This document shows positions 1 through 5,185 of a stretch of DNA of 5,185 bases, piece after piece (positions within the stretch are counted from its first letter, which is position 1; the number at the start of each line of letters is the position of its first letter). The stretch is from Bacilli bacterium (GTDB lineage: Bacteria; Bacillota_I; Bacilli_A; ML615J-28; CAG-698): NCBI GenBank assembly GCA_028693885.1, contig JAQUUM010000099.1:1-5185 (forward strand). The letters are read 5' to 3'. The position numbers and the translations under genes are program-made. Under the pieces are notes generated by a model. The model made no database searches. It was given only the letters and a program-made list of their open reading frames with translations, and had not been told where the DNA came from.

Positions 1-1726
1 TAACACTGAAACTTATTATAACTTCATCATTTGTATTACTCAAAAGTTTAAAATTATAATCCCCATCTTTTTCTATAATATAATTATTATCTATTAAAGC
101 GCTATTTAAATACCCAATACCATTAAAACTTAATACAATATCATTATTATATACCTCTCCATTATTCAACGAAATTTTCGGTTTAATATATCTATCATTA
201 GTATATACAACCATCGCTTCCCCGACCCTATAAGCCTTTTTAAAGGTATAATTACCAAAATCAGTATATGTATTATAATCAATATAACTTTTACTTGTAT
301 AGTTGTTGTTGATTAAAATATCATAATCTTCTTCTATATAATTAGTTGTCTCAATTGAAGCATTCTTCACTACTTTAATATATGTTAAATCAAAAACAGA
401 GTTAAGACATTTTTCATCAAGCCCTATACCGCTATACCTTACCTTAATACTATCACCTACTTCATCCACTTGAGAAAGCGAATTAAAGTTACTAGCATTG
501 TATTGATAGTGAAATCTAATTTCACTATCGCTACCACTAAACTTAACTACGTTTATAGTATCTGATGTCTTATAACTACCATAACAAAGCAAAAAATCTC
601 CTCTGCTATCAGTTTTCAATAACGGAGCAACTATACTTGAAACAATTTCATTATGCATCCAAGTATATGAAATACTTTCTCCATAGATATTTTCTTGATA
701 TTTTTCGATATAGAAATTCCAATAATTCCCAATCTTCATTTTTCCTACTAAAAAAACCCCGCTATTATCTACAAACAAATTATCAACTTGCCACGAATAA
801 TCAAGTTTAACATAATCAACCATACTGAAATATTCATCTATTTTGATAAGCGCTAAATATGTGTAATCTCCATCAACAGAATAGTTTCCTGCATCACCTG
901 CAAACTGAACGATTCCATATAAATTGCTATCATAAAACAAGACTTTCATAATTGAATTAAAGCCATTATTACCAAAGAAACTTTCATTTATTATATTTAA
1001 ATTATAATAATTAAATTCTTTATAATAGATTAAACGATTAGAACTGTTAGTCAACATTCTCGTTTCACAAACATTTAATCTTTCATCATTTAATTCTATT
1101 GCATAAATTTCTGATGTTATGTTTTCTTCAAATATTACCGATCTAATAATTTGGTTTTCAACCGAAATCTCTAAAATCCAACTATTCATTTTATCATTTT
1201 TTAACTGTTTTCCACCTAAAATCAAACCATTGTTTGTTAGAGATGCATCGTTAAATGTTGAATCAACATCAAACTTTCTTCCCCAAATCCTTTGGTCATT
1301 TTGATAATATTCAATATAGGCTAACGGCCACCTTTCTTGGCGAGGGGTTGGATTATTATAATTATTATCAACTTCTCCAATTAAATAGTATTCCGTTTTA
1401 CTTATATAAATTGTTTTTTTTACCAAAAATGAATCACTAATATTATATAGTCTATTGCTAGTTCTACTATATCCTTCTTTTAAAACATTGTCATTAACTA
1501 TATAAACATCTGTATTAACAAAAGAATTTAGTTCATTAGAAAAATAAGTCGCTTGATAGTTTCCTGGAGAATTAAAGTTAACATTGTTTTCTACTAAAAC
1601 TAAATTTGGTTTTTCTAAATCATCAGTATCCCCAACACCTGTTGGTATCACTATACTTCCTAATGCTTCAACTCCTTGGAAGTTAACAAAAAATAAAATT
1701 ACTAAAATTACTAAAAATTTTTTCAT
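1..1726 (-). CDS. Secreted surface protein with propeller-like repeats and an Ig-like domain (3' end outside window)
   Basis: I translated an uninterrupted frame of 575 codons from the ATG at 1726 to the left edge, with no stop, so the C-terminus is missing. The start is supported by a GAGGTG Shine-Dalgarno six bases upstream. Residues 1-21 form a Sec signal peptide: MKK, a hydrophobic run (FLVILVILFFV), then a likely cut after Val-Glu-Ala. There is no lipobox cysteine. Residues about 110-400 hold degenerate repeats of the type 'YYLIGEVDNN...W...YIEYYQND', seen at 112-150, 160-196, 267-303, 318-349 and 369-396. Each has a hydrophobic G-containing strand followed by an aromatic-rich strand, which suggests blades of a beta-propeller (inference). 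Residues about 516-575 (PKISLNNGEVYNND...DGDYNF) resemble the bacterial Ig-like domain family with the pattern 'P.I.gv.nG.vYn.dv...f'. The protein is probably cell-surface or secreted. Its ligand and function are unknown. It lies downstream of ackA, separated by a terminator-like hairpin. Confidence 0.85.
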   Translation of the reverse strand, partial: MKKFLVILVILFFVNFQGVEALGSIVIPTGVGDTDDLEKPNLVLVENNVNFNSPGNYQATYFSNELNSFVNTDVYIVNDNVLKEGYSRTSNRLYNISDSFLVKKTIYISKTEYYLIGEVDNNYNNPTPRQERWPLAYIEYYQNDQRIWGRKFDVDSTFNDASLTNNGLILGGKQLKNDKMNSWILEISVENQIIRSVIFEENITSEIYAIELNDERLNVCETRMLTNSSNRLIYYKEFNYYNLNIINESFFGNNGFNSIMKVLFYDSNLYGIVQFAGDAGNYSVDGDYTYLALIKIDEYFSMVDYVKLDYSWQVDNLFVDNSGVFLVGKMKIGNYWNFYIEKYQENIYGESISYTWMHNEIVSSIVAPLLKTDSRGDFLLCYGSYKTSDTINVVKFSGSDSEIRFHYQYNASNFNSLSQVDEVGDSIKVRYSGIGLDEKCLNSVFDLTYIKVVKNASIETTNYIEEDYDILINNNYTSKSYIDYNTYTDFGNYTFKKAYRVGEAMVVYTNDRYIKPKISLNNGEVYNNDIVLSFNGIGYLNSALIDNNYIIEKDGDYNFKLLSNTNDEVIISFSV

Positions 1727-1759
1727 AAAAAACACCTCTACTATTATATTAGTAGAGGT
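1727..1759 (-). terminator. Rho-independent terminator after ackA, overlapping the next gene's ribosome binding site
   Basis: On the minus strand ACCTCTACTA (1759-1750) pairs perfectly with TAGTAGAGGT (1743-1734) around a 6-nt loop. It is followed by G and six T residues that run directly into the ATG at 1726. It starts 21 bases after the ackA stop. An A-tract lies on the other side (1765-1770 read on the minus strand), so the element could also work on the plus strand. The stem has only four G-C pairs, so some read-through is likely. I infer termination from structure alone. Confidence 0.7.
1733..1738 (-). promoter_or_regulatory. Shine-Dalgarno of the propeller/Ig surface gene, buried in a hairpin arm
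   Basis: On the minus strand GAGGTG stands six T residues before the ATG at 1726, an ideal spacing. Five of its six bases lie in the 3' arm of the perfect 10-bp inverted repeat at 1734-1759. Any transcript reading in from ackA would therefore have this site base-paired. The site fixes the start codon of the gene. Confidence 0.75.
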
Positions 1760-1780
1760 AAAGATTTTTTACTTTAAATA

Positions 1781-2989
1781 TTAGTTATTAATCAAGGTCA
1801 TCGTATCTCTAGCGATCATTATTTCTTCATTTGTTGGAATAACATAAACTGCTATATTAGAATCATTAGCCGAAATCAAAGTTTCACCTTCGCTATTTTC
1901 GTTTGCTTCTGTATTAATTTTAACACCCAAAACAGCTAGTCTTTCCATAATTTTTCTACGGCATCTCTTAGAATTTTCACCAATTCCAGCGGTAAACACT
2001 ATAATATCAATACCGCCCATATAAACATAATAACTACCAATAAAATCAGCAATTCTTTTATATTGTAAATCAAGTGCTAATCTACATCTAGCATCGCCTC
2101 TTTTAATTCCAGCTTCCATATCTCTAGAATCATTAGAAATTCCAGAAATCCCCAAATAACCAGATCCTTTATTTAAAATATTAACAATTTCCTTAGCAGT
2201 TAATTTTTCTTTAGTCGAAATAAATTCAACAACTGCAGGGTCTATATCTCCGCTTCTAGTTCCCATAGGAATTCCACCAAGCGGAGTAAGTCCCATCGAT
2301 GTATCAACACATTTACCATTTTTAACCGCACAAAGTGAAGCACCATTTCCTAAATGTAGAGTTACAATCTTTAAATCTTTTACATCTTTCTTATGTAAAA
2401 CAGCAGCTCTTTTTGAAACATAATCATGACTAGTACCATGAAAACCATATTTTCTAACACGATATTTTTCATACCAAGCATAAGGAAGTGCATACATATA
2501 AGCAACTGATTCCATTGTTTGGTGGAAAGCAGTATCAAAAACTACAACAGAAGGTGTATCAGGTAAAACCGCCATAAATGCTCTAATCCCAATTAAATGG
2601 GCTGGGTTGTGAAGAGGAGCTAAATCGCAAAGAGATTCAATTTTTTCTAAAACCTCTTCATCAACTAAAGCTGATTTATCAAAGTATTCACCACCATGAA
2701 CTATTCTATGACCAACTCCAGTAATTTCATTTAATTCTTTAACAATATTTAAATTAACTAAATCCTCAAGTAAAATACTTACAGCTTGAGCATGATTTTT
2801 AATAGCCATTGTTTCTTTTTTAAGTTCTTTTTTTTCACCATTTTCTAAAACTAAACAAATTTTAAAAACAGCATCTTTAGAACCAATTCTTTCAAAAATC
2901 CCTTCAGCAATGTATTTTTCCTCAGGCATCGCGACTAATTTAAATTTTAGTGATGATGAACCAGCATTTACAGCCATGATTTTTTTCAT
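1781..2989 (-). CDS. ackA: Acetate kinase
   Basis: Acetate kinase interconverts acetyl phosphate + ADP and acetate + ATP in the cytoplasm. It is normally the ATP-forming step of the Pta-AckA overflow pathway; no pta is in this window. The 402 residues match the usual length of about 400. Family landmarks appear in order: VNAGSSSLKF at 7-16 (phosphate-binding Asn8), GHRIVHGGE at 93-101 (Arg95), FDTAFHQT at 151-158 (catalytic Asp152), YGFHGTSH at 181-188 (His184), HLGNGASL at 212-219, the MGTRSGDIDP loop at 242-251 (Arg245), FTAGIGENS at 332-340 and TNEEIMIARDT at 386-396 (metal-binding Glu). All key residues are present, so the enzyme should be active. AAGGAG lies nine bases before the ATG. 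The gene begins 3 nt after the methyltransferase stop and is probably co-transcribed with it. A hairpin at 1734-1759 ends the unit. Propionate kinase is a less likely alternative. Confidence 0.98.
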   Translation of the reverse strand: MKKIMAVNAGSSSLKFKLVAMPEEKYIAEGIFERIGSKDAVFKICLVLENGEKKELKKETMAIKNHAQAVSILLEDLVNLNIVKELNEITGVGHRIVHGGEYFDKSALVDEEVLEKIESLCDLAPLHNPAHLIGIRAFMAVLPDTPSVVVFDTAFHQTMESVAYMYALPYAWYEKYRVRKYGFHGTSHDYVSKRAAVLHKKDVKDLKIVTLHLGNGASLCAVKNGKCVDTSMGLTPLGGIPMGTRSGDIDPAVVEFISTKEKLTAKEIVNILNKGSGYLGISGISNDSRDMEAGIKRGDARCRLALDLQYKRIADFIGSYYVYMGGIDIIVFTAGIGENSKRCRRKIMERLAVLGVKINTEANENSEGETLISANDSNIAVYVIPTNEEIMIARDTMTLINN

Positions 2990-2992
2990 TCT

Positions 2993-3931
2993 TTAATTCT
3001 CCTTTTTCTTAATTGTCTTTATAATTTTAAGAATTTGATCAATGTTTTTTTCATTATCAAGCGAATCCATAAAAACTATTTGCATATCTTCTTGTGTTTT
3101 AGTTTTTTTACAAACTAAGATACTCTTACTATTTTCTTCATTTTTAAACAAACTAAGCGGTAACATTATTAGCACACTAAGCAAAAGTTTATCTTTTATT
3201 TTTTCTTTAAATATTTTGAAATCTTTTTGAAGAAAAAAATCATTTGGAATAACAACAATATATAAACCATCTTCTTTTAAATTATTATAATAATTTAAAA
3301 TATTATGATACATTCCATATTCAATATCTAATAACTCTTCTGAGATTAACGTTTTATCAACTACTATATTATCTAGGTCACCAACAATTAAGTCAACATT
3401 TTCCTCAAAATAGCTTAAAGTATCTTGATAATATATAGAAATTTCTAAATTAATAAAATTAGCATATGTTTGAGCAATTTTTACTAAAATAGGATTGTTG
3501 TCCACTCCAATAATCTCTATTTCATTCGAATAATTAAGAGCTATTAAATAAACTAAATTTCCAACACCTAATTGTAAATCCAACACTTTAATTTTTTTAT
3601 CATAATAATTATTAATAATCAAACTAAAAATATTAGCAATTTTACTAGGTGTAACTACATCAAACGACAAATCTAATTCTTTAAAAATGTCTACCAAGAA
3701 AAGCAAAAAGGCTTTTTGGATATCGAAAACACTAAATGAAACCTTTAGTATTTTAGAATAAATATTTTTTAATTTTTCTACATCTACTTCTTCTAATGCT
3801 GTTTCATCGACTTCAGAATTTAAATCACAACTTATTCTATAAATAATATCTAAATAATTATAATTTAACTTTTCATAGAGAAATAAAGCAGCTTCTGAAA
3901 TGCACTCATAAAACAAATCTACTTTTTCCAT
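2993..3931 (-). CDS. ytxK: YtxK-like class I SAM-dependent methyltransferase paralogue
   Basis: This is a 312-residue cytoplasmic protein with a Rossmann methyltransferase core. The N-terminal helical part (1-90) precedes VTPSKIANIF at 93-102, the 'TP..i' turn of N6-adenine-type enzymes. The SAM-binding motif I is VLDLQLGVGNL at 116-126. The acidic ribose-binding residue is Asp144 in GVDNNP. The position of the catalytic (N/D)PP(Y/F) motif is taken by VGDLDNI at 183-189, with no Pro-Pro-aromatic. YtxK of Bacilli similarly has a divergent motif there, and ytxK lies directly upstream of ackA in Bacillus and relatives; this synteny is the main reason for the name. The substrate is unknown, and the altered motif may mean a different target or loss of catalysis. 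An AAAGGTG Shine-Dalgarno is spaced five bases from the ATG, with promoter-like elements just upstream. A stand-alone DNA methyltransferase is unlikely, since no restriction or specificity gene is nearby. Confidence 0.85.
   Translation of the reverse strand: MEKVDLFYECISEAALFLYEKLNYNYLDIIYRISCDLNSEVDETALEEVDVEKLKNIYSKILKVSFSVFDIQKAFLLFLVDIFKELDLSFDVVTPSKIANIFSLIINNYYDKKIKVLDLQLGVGNLVYLIALNYSNEIEIIGVDNNPILVKIAQTYANFINLEISIYYQDTLSYFEENVDLIVGDLDNIVVDKTLISEELLDIEYGMYHNILNYYNNLKEDGLYIVVIPNDFFLQKDFKIFKEKIKDKLLLSVLIMLPLSLFKNEENSKSILVCKKTKTQEDMQIVFMDSLDNEKNIDQILKIIKTIKKKEN
2999..3004 (-). promoter_or_regulatory. Shine-Dalgarno of ackA inside the end of the upstream gene
   Basis: AAGGAG on the minus strand lies nine bases before the ackA ATG and within the last codons of the methyltransferase gene (stop at 2993-2995). 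This layout is typical of tightly linked operon genes and suggests translational coupling. Confidence 0.8.
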
Positions 3932-3936
3932 TTTAA

Positions 3937-3943
3937 CACCTTT
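3937..3943 (-). promoter_or_regulatory. Shine-Dalgarno of the ytxK-like gene
   Basis: AAAGGTG on the minus strand stands five bases before the ATG at 3931 and fixes that start. It begins only three bases after the proximal TATAAT (3952-3947). A transcript from that -10 would start within the GGTG part of this site, whereas one from the distal promoter would contain all of it. Confidence 0.7.
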
Positions 3944-3944
3944 G

Positions 3945-4012
3945 TTATTATAACATATGAGTTTGAAAAAGTTAAGTTAAAAATACTTTTTGTCTTTTTT
4001 ATTATAACATAT
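3945..4012. repeat. Pair of 14-bp direct repeats containing the two extended -10 elements
   Basis: TTATTATAACATAT occurs at 3945-3958 and again at 3999-4012 on the plus strand, 54 bases apart (start to start). Read on the minus strand each copy is ATATGTTATAATAA, which includes TGTTATAAT. The copies are identical over 14 bases, which points to duplicated promoter cores rather than two unrelated AT-rich words, though a chance match is possible at this base composition. Confidence 0.6.
3947..3975 (-). promoter_or_regulatory. Proximal candidate promoter of the ytxK-ackA operon
   Basis: On the minus strand TTAACT (3975-3970, four of six matches to TTGACA) is followed after 17 bases by a perfect TATAAT (3952-3947). 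The TGT just before it makes an extended -10. The expected start, near 3940, leaves a leader of only about nine bases before the ATG. This is sequence-based inference in a very AT-rich region. Confidence 0.5.
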
Positions 4013-4029
4013 TTATTTTCTTTTTTTAA
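4001..4029 (-). promoter_or_regulatory. Distal candidate promoter of the ytxK-ackA operon
   Basis: On the minus strand TTAAAA (4029-4024) is followed after 17 bases by TATAAT (4006-4001), again preceded by TGT. Transcription would start near 3995 and give a leader of about 64 bases carrying the whole Shine-Dalgarno. The element sits back to back with the yidD promoter: its -35 ends one base from the yidD -35. Confidence 0.5.
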
Positions 4030-4030
4030 C

Positions 4031-4059
4031 TTGAAATGAATAATATTTTTAGTTATAAT
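4031..4059 (+). promoter_or_regulatory. yidD promoter, predicting a leaderless transcript
   Basis: TTGAAA (4031-4036, five of six matches) is followed after exactly 17 bases by a perfect TATAAT (4054-4059). Counting seven bases past the -10 puts the transcription start at 4066, the A of the ATG chosen for yidD. The region has no Shine-Dalgarno. The in-frame ATG at 4036 overlaps the -35, so a transcript from this promoter would not contain it. Confidence 0.7.
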
Positions 4060-4065
4060 TACTCT

Positions 4066-4323
4066 ATGAATAAACTAATGATTTTTTTAATAAAAAAATA
4101 CCAATCCCTTAAAAACCCTCAAAAAAAAACATGCAGGTTTTTACCTACATGTTCAAACTATGCTCTAGAAGCCTTTAATAAATTTTGTTTTTTCAAAGCA
4201 CTTTTGTTGACAATATTTAGAATACTTAGATGCAACCCGCTATCTAAAGGAGGATACAATCCTGTACCAAAAAATTATCTAGAAAAATATCTAGAAAATT
4301 TTTTCCCAGAGATTTTTAAATAA
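4066..4323 (+). CDS. yidD: YidD, membrane protein insertion efficiency factor
   Basis: YidD is a small peripheral protein at the inner face of the cytoplasmic membrane that helps the YidC insertase. From the ATG at 4066 it is 85 residues, the usual family size. Family motifs are clear: an amphipathic N-terminal helix (MNKLMIFLIKKYQ), CRFLPTCSNYALEAF at 23-37 with Cys23 and Cys29, RILRCNPL at 52-59 with Cys56, and KGGYNPVP at 61-68. I prefer 4066 over the in-frame ATG at 4036 because the longer form adds ten residues the family lacks and starts within the -35 hexamer; neither ATG has a Shine-Dalgarno. The gene diverges from ytxK-ackA. Its last 33 bases overlap the convergent surface-protein gene, and a terminator follows 15 bases after its stop. 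YidD is often next to rnpA and yidC; neither is visible here. Confidence 0.95.
   Translation: MNKLMIFLIKKYQSLKNPQKKTCRFLPTCSNYALEAFNKFCFFKALLLTIFRILRCNPLSKGGYNPVPKNYLEKYLENFFPEIFK
4276..4299. repeat. Tandem 12-bp duplication in the overlapping gene ends
   Basis: TATCTAGAAAAA (4276-4287) is followed directly by TATCTAGAAAAT (4288-4299), 11 of 12 bases identical. On the plus strand it encodes Tyr-Leu-Glu-Lys then Tyr-Leu-Glu-Asn near the end of YidD. On the minus strand each copy contains an in-frame TAG, so the surface gene ends with two stops twelve bases apart. Confidence 0.7.
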
Positions 4324-5185
4324 ATTAAATATTCCTACAAAAAAGTTTTTAATCGCATTAAGAACTTTTTTTATTACACTTTCACTTTCTTCGTTAGTAG
4401 TTTCATTTACCACTATTTTTATATCTTTTATTTCATTATCTACTAGCAACCGAACTATATAATCACCTGTTTTAGCATTTGAAGATGTATATTCATCATA
4501 GATTATTTCAATTAAAGCATTTGATGAAATTTGATTTTCAAATTTTAAATTATTTATTATTACATCTATAGTAGGCATTTCAACTGCTAGATTAATATTT
4601 ACAGTTAAAGGATCTACTACAAATATTGGGGCTTCATTATCAAGCACTTCTATATAACACACAAATGTTTTAATATTTTCTGATGAATCACTAACTTCTA
4701 AAAAAATTGGCCACTTACCTACTTTGTTATGATTAATAAAATATGTACTTTCTTTAATTATAATTCTATCACTAACATCTAAATCTATTTCATCATAAGC
4801 ACTAAAATTGCTTAAAATTTCTGTTTCTGTTAATAAAGTATCTTTTGTTGTTTGAATCAAACTAGGACCAACAATCACTGGTGCTACATTATCTTTATTA
4901 TATACAAACAAAGAAAACTCAGTCTCATTTTCCATATTATCGCTAACTCTAAACATTATTTCCCATAAGCCACACTTGTTATAATTAGGTGTATAATAAT
5001 CGTAAGCGATATATATATTTTCAGAAATTTCACCATCCGTATTATCATATGCCATAAGCTTATTTTTAAAACTAGTAACATCAAATACTTCACCAATCTC
5101 TTTGGTAATATATGCATAGTTAGTATTGATTTCTTGATAACTATGAGTAACTCCTTGATAGACTATTGTCATATAGTCTAGTGGT
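4291..5185 (-). CDS. Surface protein with Cry22Aa/DUF5011-like Ig repeats and an amphipathic C-terminal tail (5' end outside window)
   Basis: The frame is open from the right edge to the TAG at 4291. The first ATG, at 5172, is preceded in frame by Pro-Leu-Asp-Tyr, has no Shine-Dalgarno and begins no signal peptide, so I treat the gene as truncated at its 5' end. Numbering from that Met, there are about three Ig-like repeats: up to 94, 95-178 and a weaker one at 179-257. The first two show 'DG.I...I' or 'D.DVSDRI', a Gly-Trp strand (CGLWEIMFRVSDN, VGKWPIFLEVSDS) and the linker D(N)xAPxI/F (DNVAPVI, DNEAPIF), typical of the Cry22Aa Ig-like/DUF5011 family in surface proteins. Residues 264-293 (SVIKKVLNAIKNFF... 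to LWEKIF) form a basic, aromatic amphipathic helix at the extreme C-terminus. No LPXTG or classical transmembrane anchor follows. It probably acts outside the cell as an adhesin or scaffold (inference). Confidence 0.8.
   Translation of the reverse strand, partial: PLDYMTIVYQGVTHSYQEINTNYAYITKEIGEVFDVTSFKNKLMAYDNTDGEISENIYIAYDYYTPNYNKCGLWEIMFRVSDNMENETEFSLFVYNKDNVAPVIVGPSLIQTTKDTLLTETEILSNFSAYDEIDLDVSDRIIIKESTYFINHNKVGKWPIFLEVSDSSENIKTFVCYIEVLDNEAPIFVVDPLTVNINLAVEMPTIDVIINNLKFENQISSNALIEIIYDEYTSSNAKTGDYIVRLLVDNEIKDIKIVVNETTNEESESVIKKVLNAIKNFFVGIFNLFKNLWEKIF
4339..4372 (+). terminator. yidD terminator, inside the opposing surface gene
   Basis: Bases 4339-4353 (AAAAAAGTTTTTAAT) pair with 4357-4371 (ATTAAGAACTTTTTT) around a CGC loop. 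All fifteen positions pair, one as G-U, and the 3' arm ends in a run of seven T residues. It starts 16 bases after the yidD stop. The stem is A-T rich with one G-C pair, so strength is uncertain. The same bases encode Lys-Lys-Val-Leu-Asn-Ala-Ile-Lys-Asn-Phe-Phe of the minus-strand protein, and the symmetrical sequence could also fold in that mRNA. Confidence 0.7.

Noticed and set aside
1743..1748. TATAAT in the ackA hairpin as a promoter for the left surface gene
   Set aside because: Not listed as a feature: the -35 at 17 bases is TAAAAA, there is no TG extension, and the start would fall within the Shine-Dalgarno. It is kept only as part of the short-leader observation.
565..1784. Four short plus-strand open frames (565-810, 1119-1304, 1255-1440, 1584-1784)
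   Set aside because: All lie antisense to the continuous 575-codon minus-strand gene. Their compositions look like antisense translations, and I recognised no domains in them.
3042..3230. Plus-strand open frame of 62 codons
   Set aside because: It is antisense to the methyltransferase gene. Its Phe/Leu/Ser richness is the complement of lysine and aspartate codons.
3966..3991. Inverted repeat AAAAAGT / ACTTTTT in the intergenic region
   Set aside because: Only seven pairs, one of them G-C, and a 12-base loop. This is expected by chance in such AT-rich DNA.
4036..4065. Upstream ATG as the start of yidD
   Set aside because: It lacks a Shine-Dalgarno, adds ten residues absent from the family and overlaps the -35 of a strong promoter. 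It remains possible if transcription starts further upstream.
5170..5172. ATG at 5172 as the true start of the right surface gene
   Set aside because: The frame is open upstream to the window edge, no Shine-Dalgarno precedes it, and no signal peptide follows for a protein built of extracellular repeats.
1..5185. UGA-as-tryptophan code, as in Mycoplasma
   Set aside because: All six Trp codons in the left surface gene are TGG, and the long frames are intact under the standard bacterial code.
1..5185. Mobile elements, CRISPR arrays, tRNA or rRNA genes
   Set aside because: No transposase, regularly spaced repeats, cloverleaf or rRNA-like segment was seen on either strand; coding sequence fills nearly the whole window.

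Overview
This is a very AT-rich bacterial window. By eye the outer surface-protein genes are about one quarter GC and ackA somewhat higher. The proteins point to a low-GC Firmicute or a relative near the Mollicutes: a YtxK-like methyltransferase sits directly upstream of ackA, as in Bacilli, YidD is Gram-positive-like, and the two large secreted proteins lack an LPXTG wall anchor. Every Trp codon I read in the large leftmost gene is TGG, and the visible stops are TAA and TAG. Nothing requires UGA to be read as Trp. The lineage is an inference; there is no rRNA or other marker gene here.

Layout, left to right: (1) 1-1726, minus strand, the first 575 codons of a secreted protein that runs off the left edge. 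It has a signal peptide, propeller-like repeats and the start of a bacterial Ig-like domain. (2) 1727-1780, a short junction with a 10-bp hairpin and a U-tract. The hairpin looks like the ackA terminator and also contains the Shine-Dalgarno of the surface gene. (3) 1781-2989, minus, acetate kinase (ackA). (4) 2993-3931, minus, a YtxK-like class I methyltransferase, 3 nt from ackA and clearly in its operon. (5) 3932-4065, a divergent promoter region with two extended -10 elements facing left and one strong promoter facing right. (6) 4066-4323, plus, yidD, whose promoter implies a leaderless mRNA. (7) 4291-5185, minus, the 3' part of a second surface protein. It has Cry22Aa/DUF5011-like Ig repeats and ends in an amphipathic basic and aromatic helix. 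It overlaps the end of yidD convergently, and yidD's terminator lies inside this gene.

Together the window is a small housekeeping block (acetate/ATP metabolism plus a membrane-insertion helper) between two cell-surface proteins. YidD assists YidC-dependent membrane protein insertion. AckA makes ATP from acetyl phosphate. The role of YtxK is not established.

No mobile element, CRISPR array, tRNA or rRNA is seen, and no gene-free stretch exceeds 300 bases. I see no complete new multi-gene system. The most interesting signals are regulatory: the terminator that overlaps a ribosome binding site, and the placement of TATAAT boxes very close to three start codons.
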